A stretch of DNA of 60,216 nt from an uncultured Clostridia bacterium (lineage in GTDB: Bacteria > Bacillota > Clostridia > TANB77 > CAG-508), in assembly GCA_944390975.1 (NCBI GenBank), contig CALXRX010000010.1, positions 1-60,216 of the forward strand, written 5' to 3'. Made by a program: the position numbers and the translations under genes. The notes below the pieces were generated by a model that saw nothing but the letters and a program-made list of their open reading frames with translations, did no database searches and had not been told where the DNA came from. Of this stretch, positions 34,040-42,185 are shown piece by piece (the stretch's first letter is position 1; every line of letters starts with the position of its first letter).

Positions 34040-34075
34040 AGACTTTTATTAAGATTTCTTAATAGGTCTTTTTTT
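34040..34075 (+). terminator. Terminator after the helix-turn-helix gene
   Basis: AGAC...ATTAAG pairs with CTTAAT...GTCT, followed by T7. Confidence 0.75.
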
Positions 34076-34108
34076 ATTGTGAATTTTAAAGGAAGGAGGA
34101 CTTGACTT

Positions 34109-34321
34109 ATGGGAACTATTAAAGAGAATTATCAAATCATGTTTACTACATATCCAGATGTAGTAACTATTAATCAATTAAAAGAAATGCTTGGTATTGG
34201 TGTTACTCTTGCATATAGATTAGTAAAAAATAATATAATATGTGGTTTTAAAGTTGGTAGAGAATATAAAATACCCAAAGCAAATGTAATTGGTTACTTA
34301 ACAAAACAAAATCAAATATGA
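34109..34321 (+). CDS. Excisionase-like DNA-binding protein (IME2 Xis)
   Basis: A 70-residue MerR/Xis-type winged helix: VVTINQLKEMLGIGVTLAYR and FKVGREYKIPKANVIGYL. It directly precedes the integrase gene and probably sets the direction of recombination. GGAAGGAGG prec edes the ATG region. Confidence 0.8.
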   Translation: MGTIKENYQIMFTTYPDVVTINQLKEMLGIGVTLAYRLVKNNIICGFKVGREYKIPKANVIGYLTKQNQI

Positions 34322-34406
34322 CTAGATTTTAACTTACTTTCATGGTATTATAACAATATCAAAGGTAAGCTAAATTTAAACTGTTATAAGTGGAAAGGAG
34401 TTAATT

Positions 34407-35666
34407 ATGATAACAGGTAGCGTACAAATTAGTAAAGGTTATTATTATGCTGTACTCAATCTATATAATGAGTTTGGAAAAAGAAAACCAAAATGGATCA
34501 GTACAGGATTAAAAGTAGAAATTAACGAAAGAAAAAATCAAGCAAACAAAAAGCAAGCAGAAAAAATAAAAGATAATGAAGTTTTAAAAGCCAATATGGA
34601 GTCAAATGGTAGTAATAGAATATCTAATTCATTAAAAAATTCAAAATATAAAGATATGCTATTTTGTGATTATATGGTTGAATGGTTATATAATCAAAGA
34701 AATAAAGTAAAGCCAAATACTTATATTGGTTATGAGCAAAAGATAAAAGGCAGATTATATAATTATTTTAAACCTTTAAAAATAAAACTTATAGATTTAA
34801 AAGCTAGAGATATACAAGAATTTATAAATTATTTATTTAATGAAGGTCTTAAAGGAAATACAATTTGTCATTACTTAACAAATATGAATAAGGCATTACA
34901 AGAGGCTAGTATAAGAGATATTATATTATTCAATCCTATGGACAAAGTACCACCAGTAAAAAAGGATGAATTTATTCCAGAATTTTATACTGATGATGAA
35001 TTATTAGACTTTATAGAAGTTGCAAAGAAATCTAAATTAGAATTACCTTTAGTTATTGCAGCAGTATATGGATTAAGGCGAGAAGAAGTTTTAGGTATAA
35101 CTTGGAATGCTATTGATTTCAAGCATAAGGCAATTGTTATTTCTAAAACAGTTGGACGTGGCAAGTATTTAGGAGTAACACAATTTTTATTTAAAGATAT
35201 TCCTAAAAATAAATCTAGTTATAGAACTTTACCACTATTTGATTTTATAGCAGATTTATTACTTAAATACAAAGAACAATATAAGACCAATAAAAAACTC
35301 TTTGGTAATACTTATTGTAATGAATATCAAGATTATATTTGTTTAATGGAAGATGGACAGTTAATGAAACCTGACTATATAGATAGGAACTTTTCAAAAA
35401 TCATTACTGATAATAACTTTAAAAAAATAAGACTTCACGATTTAAGGCATTCTTGTGCTACATTACTTTTAAGAAATGGTGTACCAATGGAAGAAATACA
35501 AAAATGGCTAGGACATTCAAGTATAAGAACTACAGAAAGATATGCTCACTTAAATCAAAATGATAAAGAGATACCTGCTCAAATGATTTTTGACAAACTA
35601 AATTCAGCTTTTGATACAAAAGATGAAAATGATATAAAAAAAGAACAATTATCTAACGGCAATTAG
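34407..35666 (+). CDS. Tyrosine recombinase (IME2 integrase)
   Basis: A 419-residue integrase. Catalytic residues are present: Arg in YGLRREEVLG, HDLRHSCATLLL (His-x-x-Arg), and WLGHSSIRTTERYAH (His and Tyr nucleophile). The N-terminal arm-binding domain and SAM-like core-binding domain (LFCDYMVEWLYNQRNKVKPN) are normal. It ends 150 bases from the tRNA-Leu, the usual place for a tRNA-targeting integrase, with its GTTAGGA arm sites in between. A GGAAAGGAG site precedes the ATG. Confidence 0.95.
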   Translation: MITGSVQISKGYYYAVLNLYNEFGKRKPKWISTGLKVEINERKNQANKKQAEKIKDNEVLKANMESNGSNRISNSLKNSKYKDMLFCDYMVEWLYNQRNKVKPNTYIGYEQKIKGRLYNYFKPLKIKLIDLKARDIQEFINYLFNEGLKGNTICHYLTNMNKALQEASIRDIILFNPMDKVPPVKKDEFIPEFYTDDELLDFIEVAKKSKLELPLVIAAVYGLRREEVLGITWNAIDFKHKAIVISKTVGRGKYLGVTQFLFKDIPKNKSSYRTLPLFDFIADLLLKYKEQYKTNKKLFGNTYCNEYQDYICLMEDGQLMKPDYIDRNFSKIITDNNFKKIRLHDLRHSCATLLLRNGVPMEEIQKWLGHSSIRTTERYAHLNQNDKEIPAQMIFDKLNSAFDTKDENDIKKEQLSNGN

Positions 35667-35735
35667 GTAAATGTTCCAAAATATTTCAAAACACACTTCA
35701 TAACAAATTTGTAAAATACGAAAAATTAAAAATAT

Positions 35736-35754
35736 GTTAGGAAAAATGTTAGGA
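35736..35754. promoter_or_regulatory. Arm-type integrase sites, right end of IME2
   Basis: Two GTTAGGA repeats at 35736 and 35748, 12 bases apart, matching the three at the left end. Confidence 0.6.
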
Positions 35755-35776
35755 AATCTGCAATTTTTAAAATTAA

Positions 35777-35811
35777 AACCTCAAGTTTAATCTTCCGAAA
35801 CACTTGAGGTT
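35777..35811 (-). terminator. Terminator of tRNA-Leu
   Basis: AACCTCAAGT (35777-35786) pairs with ACTTGAGGTT (35802-35811), just past the CCA end on the minus strand. This terminator is supplied by IME2. Confidence 0.7.
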
Positions 35812-35815
35812 CTAA

Positions 35816-35904
35816 TGGTGCAGATGGCCGGAATCGAACCGGCACGAGGTTTAACCCTCGCAGGATTTTAAGTCCTGTGCGTCTACCAGTTCCGCCACAT
35901 CTGC
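35816..35904 (-). tRNA. tRNA-Leu (anticodon UAA)
   Basis: An 89-nt gene with encoded CCA. The acceptor GCAGATG pairs with CATCTGC. The anticodon stem-loop CAGGA-CTTAAAA-TCCTG gives UAA. There is a long variable arm (class II) and T-arm GGTTCGATTCC. It is an integration hotspot: the 3' half from the anticodon onward belongs to IME2, and the displaced half is at 25813-25868. Confidence 0.97.
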
Positions 35905-35935
35905 AATTAACTGGTTTTATCTTGCGACAAAAGTA

Positions 35936-35965
35936 ATTATAATATGTAATTATATAAAATGTCAA
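35936..35965 (-). promoter_or_regulatory. Promoter of tRNA-Leu
   Basis: On the minus strand, TTGACA (35965-35960) and TATAAT (35941-35936), 18 bases apart. Confidence 0.75.
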
Positions 35966-36046
35966 TACATATTTAAAAAAATTATAAAAATTTATCAATA
36001 TTTTATAAAACCGTTAATATAACATACAAGGAAGTTAGTGTAAAAT

Positions 36047-38054
36047 TTAGGAAATAGGGGAGGTAGGAGTTTCTTCTACAAATTGCCAAGTGTAACCTTT
36101 ATCATTAGAAACATATTTTGCCCTTGTTTTTCCAGAATTATATCCACCTTCATATCCTCCAGAAGCTAATACAGTTAAAGTTCCATCCTCATCTAGAGAA
36201 GGCAAGTAATAATAATCATAGCAATTTTTCCATTCATTCCCGTTCAGGATTAGATAATGTAAAAACACCATCTGGAAAATTTATTTTTTCAAAAGTTTTT
36301 CCAGAATCATGAGTTATTAGTAAATCAGATTTTTCACAGTATACACTAGAAGGTTTTTCTATAAAACCTAAACCATTTTCAAAAAACTTTATTTTGCTAG
36401 GAGTAGTAACTTCTATAGTATTTATAATACTATAATTTTTCTCATTATCAGTTAATTTACTAATCTTCCATACAGCTGTACTCATTACTGAATCAACCTG
36501 TTCTACCAAATAAGTTTCATTGCTATTTATAACTTCATTATATATATAATTTTTATTTTTAATAGCATTTATTCTATTTTCTTCTACAATTTCATTTCTT
36601 GTTTTATTTATCTCTAATTCTAATTCTTGTACATCAATATTTCTTTTTTTCAAATTATATTTTGAAATATTAAATTCTTGCCAACTCAAATCTTGAGTAG
36701 TAGTTGCTAGTTTTGTTAAAAGATTTAAAATATCTAATTTTTCTGTATTTGATATATTTTCATTCCTTAATTTATTTTCTAAAATTTCATAACTATCAGC
36801 ACTAATAATACTTGAAATATAATCATAATCTATTTGTTTAGTAGAACTAATTCTATTAACATTTTTATTTACAATAATTGTTTCTATATTCATATAATTT
36901 ATAATACAATAATTACAAATTAATATTATAAAGCACCATTTAATAAAGTCGAAATTCTTATTAAAAATATATATAGCTACTGGAATAAATGCCATTATTT
37001 CTGTAACTAATATAATATAAACAAAAGTCCTTAAATAAGTTAAACCATATTCAATCTCATACATATACATTCTATACATAGAAGATAGTGCTATTATAAT
37101 AGTGAATACAACTAGTGATAAATTTAATAATTTAATCATGTTTCCTTTATTTTCGTTATATCTATTTGATACTAATATAACTATAAAATTTATAAAAGAA
37201 ACAAACATAAGTTGAAAGAAACCTGTTCTTGCATAATTTGAATAATCAAAATTTTCGTCTATATTTACTTTTGCAAATAAAGAAAAAATTTGAATAAAGC
37301 AAAATACTAAATATACAATATTTAATGCAACTAAAAGTAATTTTATGGTATATATATGTTTGTTATTAATTTGATTTAACTCTCTTTCTTCTAGAACATA
37401 CTCTTTTTTTAAATTTAATATTAAACTTAAAATAAATAGATATACTATAATTATAAGTAAAATTCGTAAAAGAAAACTAAAAGCACTTTCAAAATTTATA
37501 CTATAAAATAAAATATTTAAACCTGAAAATAAACTTGCAAATATACTATCTGCTGAAGCAAGTAGCATAATAACAATTCCAACAACAATAAATACTGTTA
37601 GGAAAGATAAAGCAATTTTTTTAATAAAATCTTTATTAATTTTATTTTTTCTTTGAATCAAGCCCTCTGAAAATTCTTTTGTATATTTTGCACTATCACC
37701 ATATTCTGAAATAGTATTTGCTAATAATTCAACAGAATTATATAAATAGTTTTTAAAATAATTCTTTTTATTTGTAAGAATTATATACATAATTAAGTTT
37801 AGCATTATTAAAATAAATATATTTGCTATATAAAAAGTGCTATTTGCAAATATAAAATAGGTACTACTTAATAAAAGTATTGGTATCATAAGTAGAATAC
37901 CAGCTTTATTTTGTATTTTATTTTTCTTATAAAGTATATAATAAATAATACCATTTCCTATCGTGAAAAACAAAACACAAGAAATGCCTATTTCTTTACC
38001 ATAAAACAATATTGAATGAAGTATTGATAATATAAAACTTCCTATAATTTCCAT
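36047..38054 (-). CDS. DUF4173/DUF4153 membrane protein with C-terminal beta domain; needs +1 shift at CGG
   Basis: About 12 membrane segments fill residues 1-385 (RTGFFQLMFVSFIN and EYGLTYLRTFVYIILVTEI are DUF4173-like). A soluble C-terminal part follows, with a sialidase-like repeat (LLITHDSGKTFEKI ... YVSNDKGYTWQFVEE). Frame 1 runs to codon 605, CGG at 36242-36240, and stops two codons later. Skipping the C continues as GNEWKNCYDYYYLP for 64 residues, giving 668 in all. The join is smooth and the second repeat copy would otherwise be lost. It ends the operon with the HTH and DUF2975 genes. Confidence 0.8.
36240..36242 (-). other. CGG +1 frameshift site in the DUF4173 gene
   Basis: Coding strand: CCT GAA CGG GAA TGA in frame 0; without the C, CCT GAA GGG AAT GAA TGG. 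Confidence 0.7.
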
Positions 38055-38071
38055 AATTTAATCATCCTTTA

Positions 38072-38275
38072 CTATTTTTCGTAATCTAATATATCTCCTG
38101 GTTTACAATCTAAAATTTCACAAATTTTTTCTAATGTTGAAAACCTTATTGCTTTTGCTTTATTTGTTTTTAAAATTGAAAGATTAGCAGGAGTAATTCC
38201 TATCTTTTCAGCAAGTTCACCAGATGACATCTTTCTTTTTGCTAACATTACATCTACATTAACAATAATTGGCAT
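38072..38275 (-). CDS. XRE-family regulator (YozG-like)
   Basis: A 67-residue Cro/CI protein: VDVMLAKRKMSSGELAEKIG, ITPANLSILKTNKAKAIRFS (recognition helix), LEKICEILDCKPGDILDY. It sits between the DUF2975 and DUF4173 genes. HTH plus DUF2975 pairs are common in Firmicutes and are thought to be membrane-linked regulators. Confidence 0.85.
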   Translation of the reverse strand: MPIIVNVDVMLAKRKMSSGELAEKIGITPANLSILKTNKAKAIRFSTLEKICEILDCKPGDILDYEK

Positions 38276-38292
38276 TGTTTTTCATCCTTTCT

Positions 38293-38808
38293 TTAAATTG
38301 TAAAATCGTTTTCTTGTTTATATTGAATAGCCTTTTTATATAGTTCATTAAGTATTTTTATTCCTATTCCAGATACAATAAATATTCCGCCAAGAACTAA
38401 TGAAAAAGCAAAAATATAATATATTAAATCTCCAACAATGCTATTCATAATAACGAATATATATATTGCTATAATAAAATAAACTGTACTTATTGCAAAA
38501 CAACTATTACTAACAATATTTAAACTTTTAGAATTATCTTCGCAAAATAAAATATTTTTTTTCAAATTTTTAAAAATTTTTATAAATTGATAAATAATAA
38601 AAAGTGCAATTATTCCTGTAATAATAAACATTATAAATAAGTTAAGATTAAAGATGTTATTTTGTAAATCATAATTCATAAAAATATGAGTTATAATTTT
38701 CATTATAATACTTATAACTATTAAATTAATAAAACTTATTATAGCAAAAAGTATTCCTAGACCTACAATAACTTTAGATGATAAACTTTTTTCTCCTAAA
38801 ATTTTCAT
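38293..38808 (-). CDS. DUF2975 membrane protein
   Basis: A 171-residue protein with four membrane segments (LSSKVIVGLGILFAIISF; FIMFIITGIIALFIIYQ; CFAISTVYFIIAIYIFVI; YYIFAFSLVLGGIFIVSG). The pattern and the partner HTH gene fit DUF2975. First gene of the leftward operon, with a GGAGG site before its ATG. Confidence 0.8.
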   Translation of the reverse strand: MKILGEKSLSSKVIVGLGILFAIISFINLIVISIIMKIITHIFMNYDLQNNIFNLNLFIMFIITGIIALFIIYQFIKIFKNLKKNILFCEDNSKSLNIVSNSCFAISTVYFIIAIYIFVIMNSIVGDLIYYIFAFSLVLGGIFIVSGIGIKILNELYKKAIQYKQENDFTI

Positions 38809-38907
38809 TAAAAATTCCTCCTTTTTATGGTAAAAGTATATAACATATATTTTTGTTTGTCAATACATTATTATTGTTTTTCGATAAAAACAAATACACG
38901 TTTAAAG

Positions 38908-38936
38908 TTGCAAGATTATGTAAAATATGGTATAAT
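38908..38936 (+). promoter_or_regulatory. Promoter of the 114-aa foreign-looking gene
   Basis: TTGCAA (38908-38913), 17 bases, TATAAT (38931-38936). The leader 38943-39014 can form TGCC/GGCA and GGGCTTTTGAAAAGCC hairpins and a GGGCGGAAAGG start region. I could not match it to a known riboswitch. Confidence 0.7.
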
Positions 38937-39014
38937 GAAAACTGATGCCATGAGGCAAATAAAAATAAATGGGCTTTTGAAAAGCCAAGTCCTACAAGGG
39001 CGGAAAGGTTATTT

Positions 39015-39359
39015 ATGCAAAACTTTATCTATCTAAAAGGCGAAAATGCGAGCTTGTTAACGAAGCGGCTAAAAGAAAGTGTGCCTTATTATGTGGAGAA
39101 CAGCGGAAATGCGGCGATGGATGATTCAAGAAAGTTTATGGCCAGATTCATTGTTTCAACATCGGAACTTAATGCGTATGATGTATGGCGGCTTCGTGGC
39201 GAAATGGATGCATACGGCAGCCACAGAATGGTGGTTGTTCTTGAAACCGACAATGATGACATGAAAAAGTTGATGGAGGAACTCAAGACTGCAGGTGTCC
39301 ATGTTTATAAAACAGTAGACGAAGTGGCGGAATTCCTTAACGCTGTGCATGAGGGTTAA
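39015..39359 (+). CDS. Uncharacterized 114-aa protein of higher GC content
   Basis: MQNFIYLKGENASLLTKRLK is followed by a small alpha/beta domain (HRMVVVLETDNDDMKKLMEE, VHVYKTVDEVAEFLNA). No family recognised. Its codons are much richer in G+C than its neighbours (GCG, CGT, CGG, GGC), and it uses CGG twice in frame (TKRLKE and WRLRGE), unlike the backbone. This is a clear sign of transfer. It has a complete promoter, an AAAGG site and double terminator of its own, so it may be a small autonomous cassette. Confidence 0.65.
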   Translation: MQNFIYLKGENASLLTKRLKESVPYYVENSGNAAMDDSRKFMARFIVSTSELNAYDVWRLRGEMDAYGSHRMVVVLETDNDDMKKLMEELKTAGVHVYKTVDEVAEFLNAVHEG

Positions 39360-39369
39360 CCTTGAACAC

Positions 39370-39431
39370 GTCACATTTTGAAGTTAATATGTGACAGTTT
39401 CATCCCCAAAGTGATTGCTCACTTTGGGGAT
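39370..39431 (+). terminator. Two hairpins, the second a strong terminator
   Basis: GTCACAT/ATGTGAC (39370-39376, 39389-39395), then ATCCCCAAAGTG/CACTTTGGGGAT (39402-39413, 39420-39431) followed by TTTT. Confidence 0.8.
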
Positions 39432-39533
39432 TTTCTACAAAAAAATAAAATTATAGACATATATATAATTTTTCTGAAAAATATGGTAAAATATAAATAT
39501 TAATACGAGAAAGGAGAAAACATAAAGAAAAGT

Positions 39534-40397
39534 ATGGAAATAGCAAATAAATGGAAAGATTATGAAATATTAGATATGGCATCAGGTGAAAAACTTGAAA
39601 GATGGAAAGATATAATTTTAGTTAGACCAGATCCCCAAATAATATGGAGTAAAAAAAGTTATCCACAAAAGTGGAAAACTGTAAATGCAACATACAATAG
39701 AAGTAAAACAGGTGGAGGAAGTTGGCAAATAAATAAAAAAATTCCAGAAACATGGAAAATACAATATAAAAATTTAACATTTAATATAAAACCTATGGGA
39801 TTTAAGCATACAGGTTTATTTCCAGAACAAGCAGTTAATTGGGATTGGATGATAAACAAAATAAATAAAGAAAAAAGGGAAATAAAAGTATTAAATTTAT
39901 TTGCATATACTGGTGGAGCAACTGTTGCTTGTTTATCAGCAGGTGCAAGTGTATGCCATGTAGACAGTTCTAAAGGAATGGTAGCTTGGGCAAAAGAAAA
40001 TGTAGTAGCATCTGGACTAGAAAAAAGACCAGTTAGATATATTGTTGATGATGTTGTTAAATTTGTAAATAGAGAAATTAGGCGTGATAATAAATACGAT
40101 GCTATTATAATGGATCCACCTTCTTATGGTAGAGGAGCGAATGGAGAAGTATGGAAATTTGAAGAAAATATATATGATTTAGTAAAATTATGTACAAATA
40201 TTTTGTCTGATAACCCATTATTTTTTATAATAAATTCATATACTACAGGAATATCTTCTAGAGTATTAGAAAACATTTTAAAATTAACAATACCACCTAA
40301 ATTTAAAGGAAGATTTGAAGCAAATGAAATAGGGTTACCAATGAGTAGTAGTAATTTAATATTACCATGTGGAATATATGGACGTTGGGAGAAATAA
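39534..40397 (+). CDS. RlmI/RlmK-like SAM-dependent RNA methyltransferase
   Basis: A 287-residue class I methyltransferase. The SAM-binding VLNLFAYTGGATVACLSAGA, the acidic VCHVDSSKGMVAWAKEN, and the catalytic IIMDPPSYGRG are as in the 23S rRNA m5C methyltransferase RlmI group, but the PUA domain is missing. Target base not deducible. A GAAAGGAG precedes the gene by about 20 bases; the ATG at 39534 is the best start. Its stop is 2 bases before the RluA-like start, so the two RNA-modification genes form an operon. Confidence 0.88.
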   Translation: MEIANKWKDYEILDMASGEKLERWKDIILVRPDPQIIWSKKSYPQKWKTVNATYNRSKTGGGSWQINKKIPETWKIQYKNLTFNIKPMGFKHTGLFPEQAVNWDWMINKINKEKREIKVLNLFAYTGGATVACLSAGASVCHVDSSKGMVAWAKENVVASGLEKRPVRYIVDDVVKFVNREIRRDNKYDAIIMDPPSYGRGANGEVWKFEENIYDLVKLCTNILSDNPLFFIINSYTTGISSRVLENILKLTIPPKFKGRFEANEIGLPMSSSNLILPCGIYGRWEK

Positions 40398-40399
40398 AT

Positions 40400-41089
40400 A
40401 TGCAAGACTTAAAAGTTTTATATGAAGATAACCATATTATAGTAGTAGAAAAAAAGCCTAATATACCATCTCAAGGAGATAAAACAAGTGATATAGATAT
40501 GCTTACAATTGTAAAACAATATATAAAAGAAAAGTATAATAAACCAGGTGAAGTTTATTTAGGTTTAGTACATAGATTAGATAGACCAGTTGGGGGAGTA
40601 ATGGTATTTGCAAAAACATCAAAAGCTGCAGCAAGGCTTAGTGAAGAAGTAAGAAACAAGGTATTTAAAAAGCAATATTTAGCAATTGTTGATGGTAAAA
40701 TGGAAAAAAATGAAGATGTTTTTGAAGATTATTTATTAAAAAACCAGAAAAACAATATAAGTAAAGTAGTAAAAGAAGAAACTAAAAATTCAAAAAAAGC
40801 GAAGCTAGATTATGAAGTACTAATATATAATCAAGAAATTAATTTATCAGTATTGAAAATTAATCTTCATACAGGAAGACATCATCAAATACGAGTGCAA
40901 TTATCAAGTAGAAACCATAGCATATATGGAGATCAAAAATATGGCATGCGAGGTAGAGGTAAGCAAATTGCATTATGGGCATATAGTTTAACATTAGTTC
41001 ATCCAACAACAAAAAAGGAATTAACATTTAAAAGTATACCGGATAATATGGGAAGTTGGAAAATATTAGAGAATGTAAAAATAAATTAA
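40400..41089 (+). CDS. RluA-family pseudouridine synthase
   Basis: A 229-residue enzyme. The catalytic Asp lies in GLVHRLDRPVGGVMVFAKT. The family blocks LYEDNHIIVVEKKPNIPSQG and LKINLHTGRHHQIRVQLS are intact. There is no S4 domain. It isomerises uridine in rRNA or tRNA. The ATG at 40400 has GGGAGAAAT upstream and directly follows the methyltransferase. Confidence 0.94.
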   Translation: MQDLKVLYEDNHIIVVEKKPNIPSQGDKTSDIDMLTIVKQYIKEKYNKPGEVYLGLVHRLDRPVGGVMVFAKTSKAAARLSEEVRNKVFKKQYLAIVDGKMEKNEDVFEDYLLKNQKNNISKVVKEETKNSKKAKLDYEVLIYNQEINLSVLKINLHTGRHHQIRVQLSSRNHSIYGDQKYGMRGRGKQIALWAYSLTLVHPTTKKELTFKSIPDNMGSWKILENVKIN

Positions 41090-41092
41090 AAT

Positions 41093-41131
41093 AAAGAATA
41101 GGGAAGTAGTAAAATACTTTCCTATTCTTTT
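41093..41131 (+). terminator. Terminator after the RluA gene
   Basis: AAAGAATAGGGAAGTA pairs with TACTTTCCTATTCTTT (one G-U), followed by T residues. Confidence 0.75.
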
Positions 41132-41290
41132 ATGTAAAATATGGAGCATACAAAAACAATTAAAATATATATGAAAAAGCAAAAACTATTTTTCGTATAG
41201 TAAAAATAGTTAAATGTAAAAAAACAATAAAAAATGTCGAAAAGAAATATAAAATTGCCTCAGAGAAAAGAAATAAGAAAGAGGCAAATT

Positions 41291-41914
41291 ATGGTAGATA
41301 AAATATGTGATTATCTAACAAATAAAATAAGGAAAGAAAACCAAGAAATAGATGATGGAAGAGCAGAAATAATTAACTTTGGAATTCATTTAATAATTGG
41401 TGAAATACCAAAATTCTTTATAATAATGGGAATAGCTTATTTGCTAGGAATACTAGATTTAACAATACTTTCTTACTTTTTAGTTCTACCATTTAGAGGA
41501 GCATCTGGAGGATTTCATTTAAAAACACATATAGGATGTATTTTGGGATCTGTAGCATTTTTTTCTGGAATTGCATTGTTGGCAAAATATATAATTTTAG
41601 CAGATATAGCCAAATACATACTTACATTTGTAGTATGGGGATTTGGAATGATTATGGTCAAATTATATGCGCCAGCAGACACAGAAAGTATACCAATAAT
41701 AAGCAAAAAAGAAAGAAAAAATAAAAAAATATTATCATATATACTTTTAACAATAAGCATAATAATATCGTTAATTATAAAAAATGATGTTATATCAAAT
41801 ATAATTGTTTATGGAATGTTATTCCAAAGCATATCTATTACAAGAATAGCCTATAAATTAACTAAAAATAAATATGGACATGAAGTATACAATGCTTCAG
41901 AAAGTTTAGCTTAG
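41291..41914 (+). CDS. agrB: AgrB-like autoinducer-processing endopeptidase
   Basis: A 207-residue membrane cysteine protease that cuts and cyclises the AgrD peptide. The active site is intact: FRGASGGFHLKTHIGCILGS holds the His and Cys of the AgrB family. About six membrane segments follow the cytoplasmic start MVDKICDYLTNKI. I start at ATG 41291, with AAAGAGG upstream; an earlier ATG at 41234 lacks a ribosome binding site. agrD follows 65 bases later. Confidence 0.93.
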   Translation: MVDKICDYLTNKIRKENQEIDDGRAEIINFGIHLIIGEIPKFFIIMGIAYLLGILDLTILSYFLVLPFRGASGGFHLKTHIGCILGSVAFFSGIALLAKYIILADIAKYILTFVVWGFGMIMVKLYAPADTESIPIISKKERKNKKILSYILLTISIIISLIIKNDVISNIIVYGMLFQSISITRIAYKLTKNKYGHEVYNASESLA

Positions 41915-41979
41915 TGCAAATATCTAGTATGGATATTTTGTATTATACACATTTATTACTAAAGAAGGGGGAAAAACAT

Positions 41980-42099
41980 ATGTTAAAAATGTTAGCAAAA
42001 ATGGCAGAAAAATATGCAAAATCTACAAACACAGCATGTTTCTTATGGGGATGGTTTCATCAACCAAAAATGCCAGCTTCTTTAATTAAAAAAGACTAA
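41980..42099 (+). CDS. agrD: AgrD-like cyclic autoinducer precursor
   Basis: A 39-residue prepeptide: an amphipathic leader (MLKMLAKMAEKYAK), a core around Cys20 (TNTACFLWGWFH) and the conserved tail QPKMPASLIKKD. AgrB would cut in the core and join the new C-terminus to Cys20 as a thiolactone. In most clostridial AgrD the motif xQPxxP starts five residues after the Cys; here seven residues separate them, pointing to a larger ring (CFLWGWF) or a different cut. A GAAGGGGG site precedes the ATG. Confidence 0.9.
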   Translation: MLKMLAKMAEKYAKSTNTACFLWGWFHQPKMPASLIKKD

Positions 42100-42135
42100 T
42101 AACAAATTCCTGGTGATTTTATAACAAAAAAACCT

Positions 42136-42183
42136 TAACACAGAAAAAAGATAGCTTTATAAAGTTATCTTTTTTCTGTGTTA
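42136..42183. terminator. Bidirectional terminator between agrD and agrC
   Basis: An 18-bp stem, TAACACAGAAAAAAGATA (42136-42153) with 42166-42183, and an inner palindrome CTTTATAAAG. Confidence 0.85.
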
Positions 42184-42185
42184 GA

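Larger units (their letters stand above)
25857..35872. mobile_element. IME2: integrative mobilizable element in tRNA-Leu(UAA) (~10.0 kb)
   Basis: It lies between the shared CAGGATTTTAAG in the tRNA remnant (25857-25868) and in the intact tRNA (35861-35872), an offset of 10,004 bp. It carries an integrase abutting the tRNA, an excisionase-like gene, a MobV relaxase and oriT, an XRE-controlled operon, a HEPN/DUF6076 pair and a candidate type I toxin-antitoxin. GTTAGGA arm-type repeats mark both ends. The tRNA 3' half now in use came with the element. Confidence 0.82.

Noticed and set aside
38943-39014. Assigning the leader to a known riboswitch
   Set aside because: It was compared from memory with several common classes (for example TPP, SAM, glycine, fluoride, c-di-GMP); none fits.
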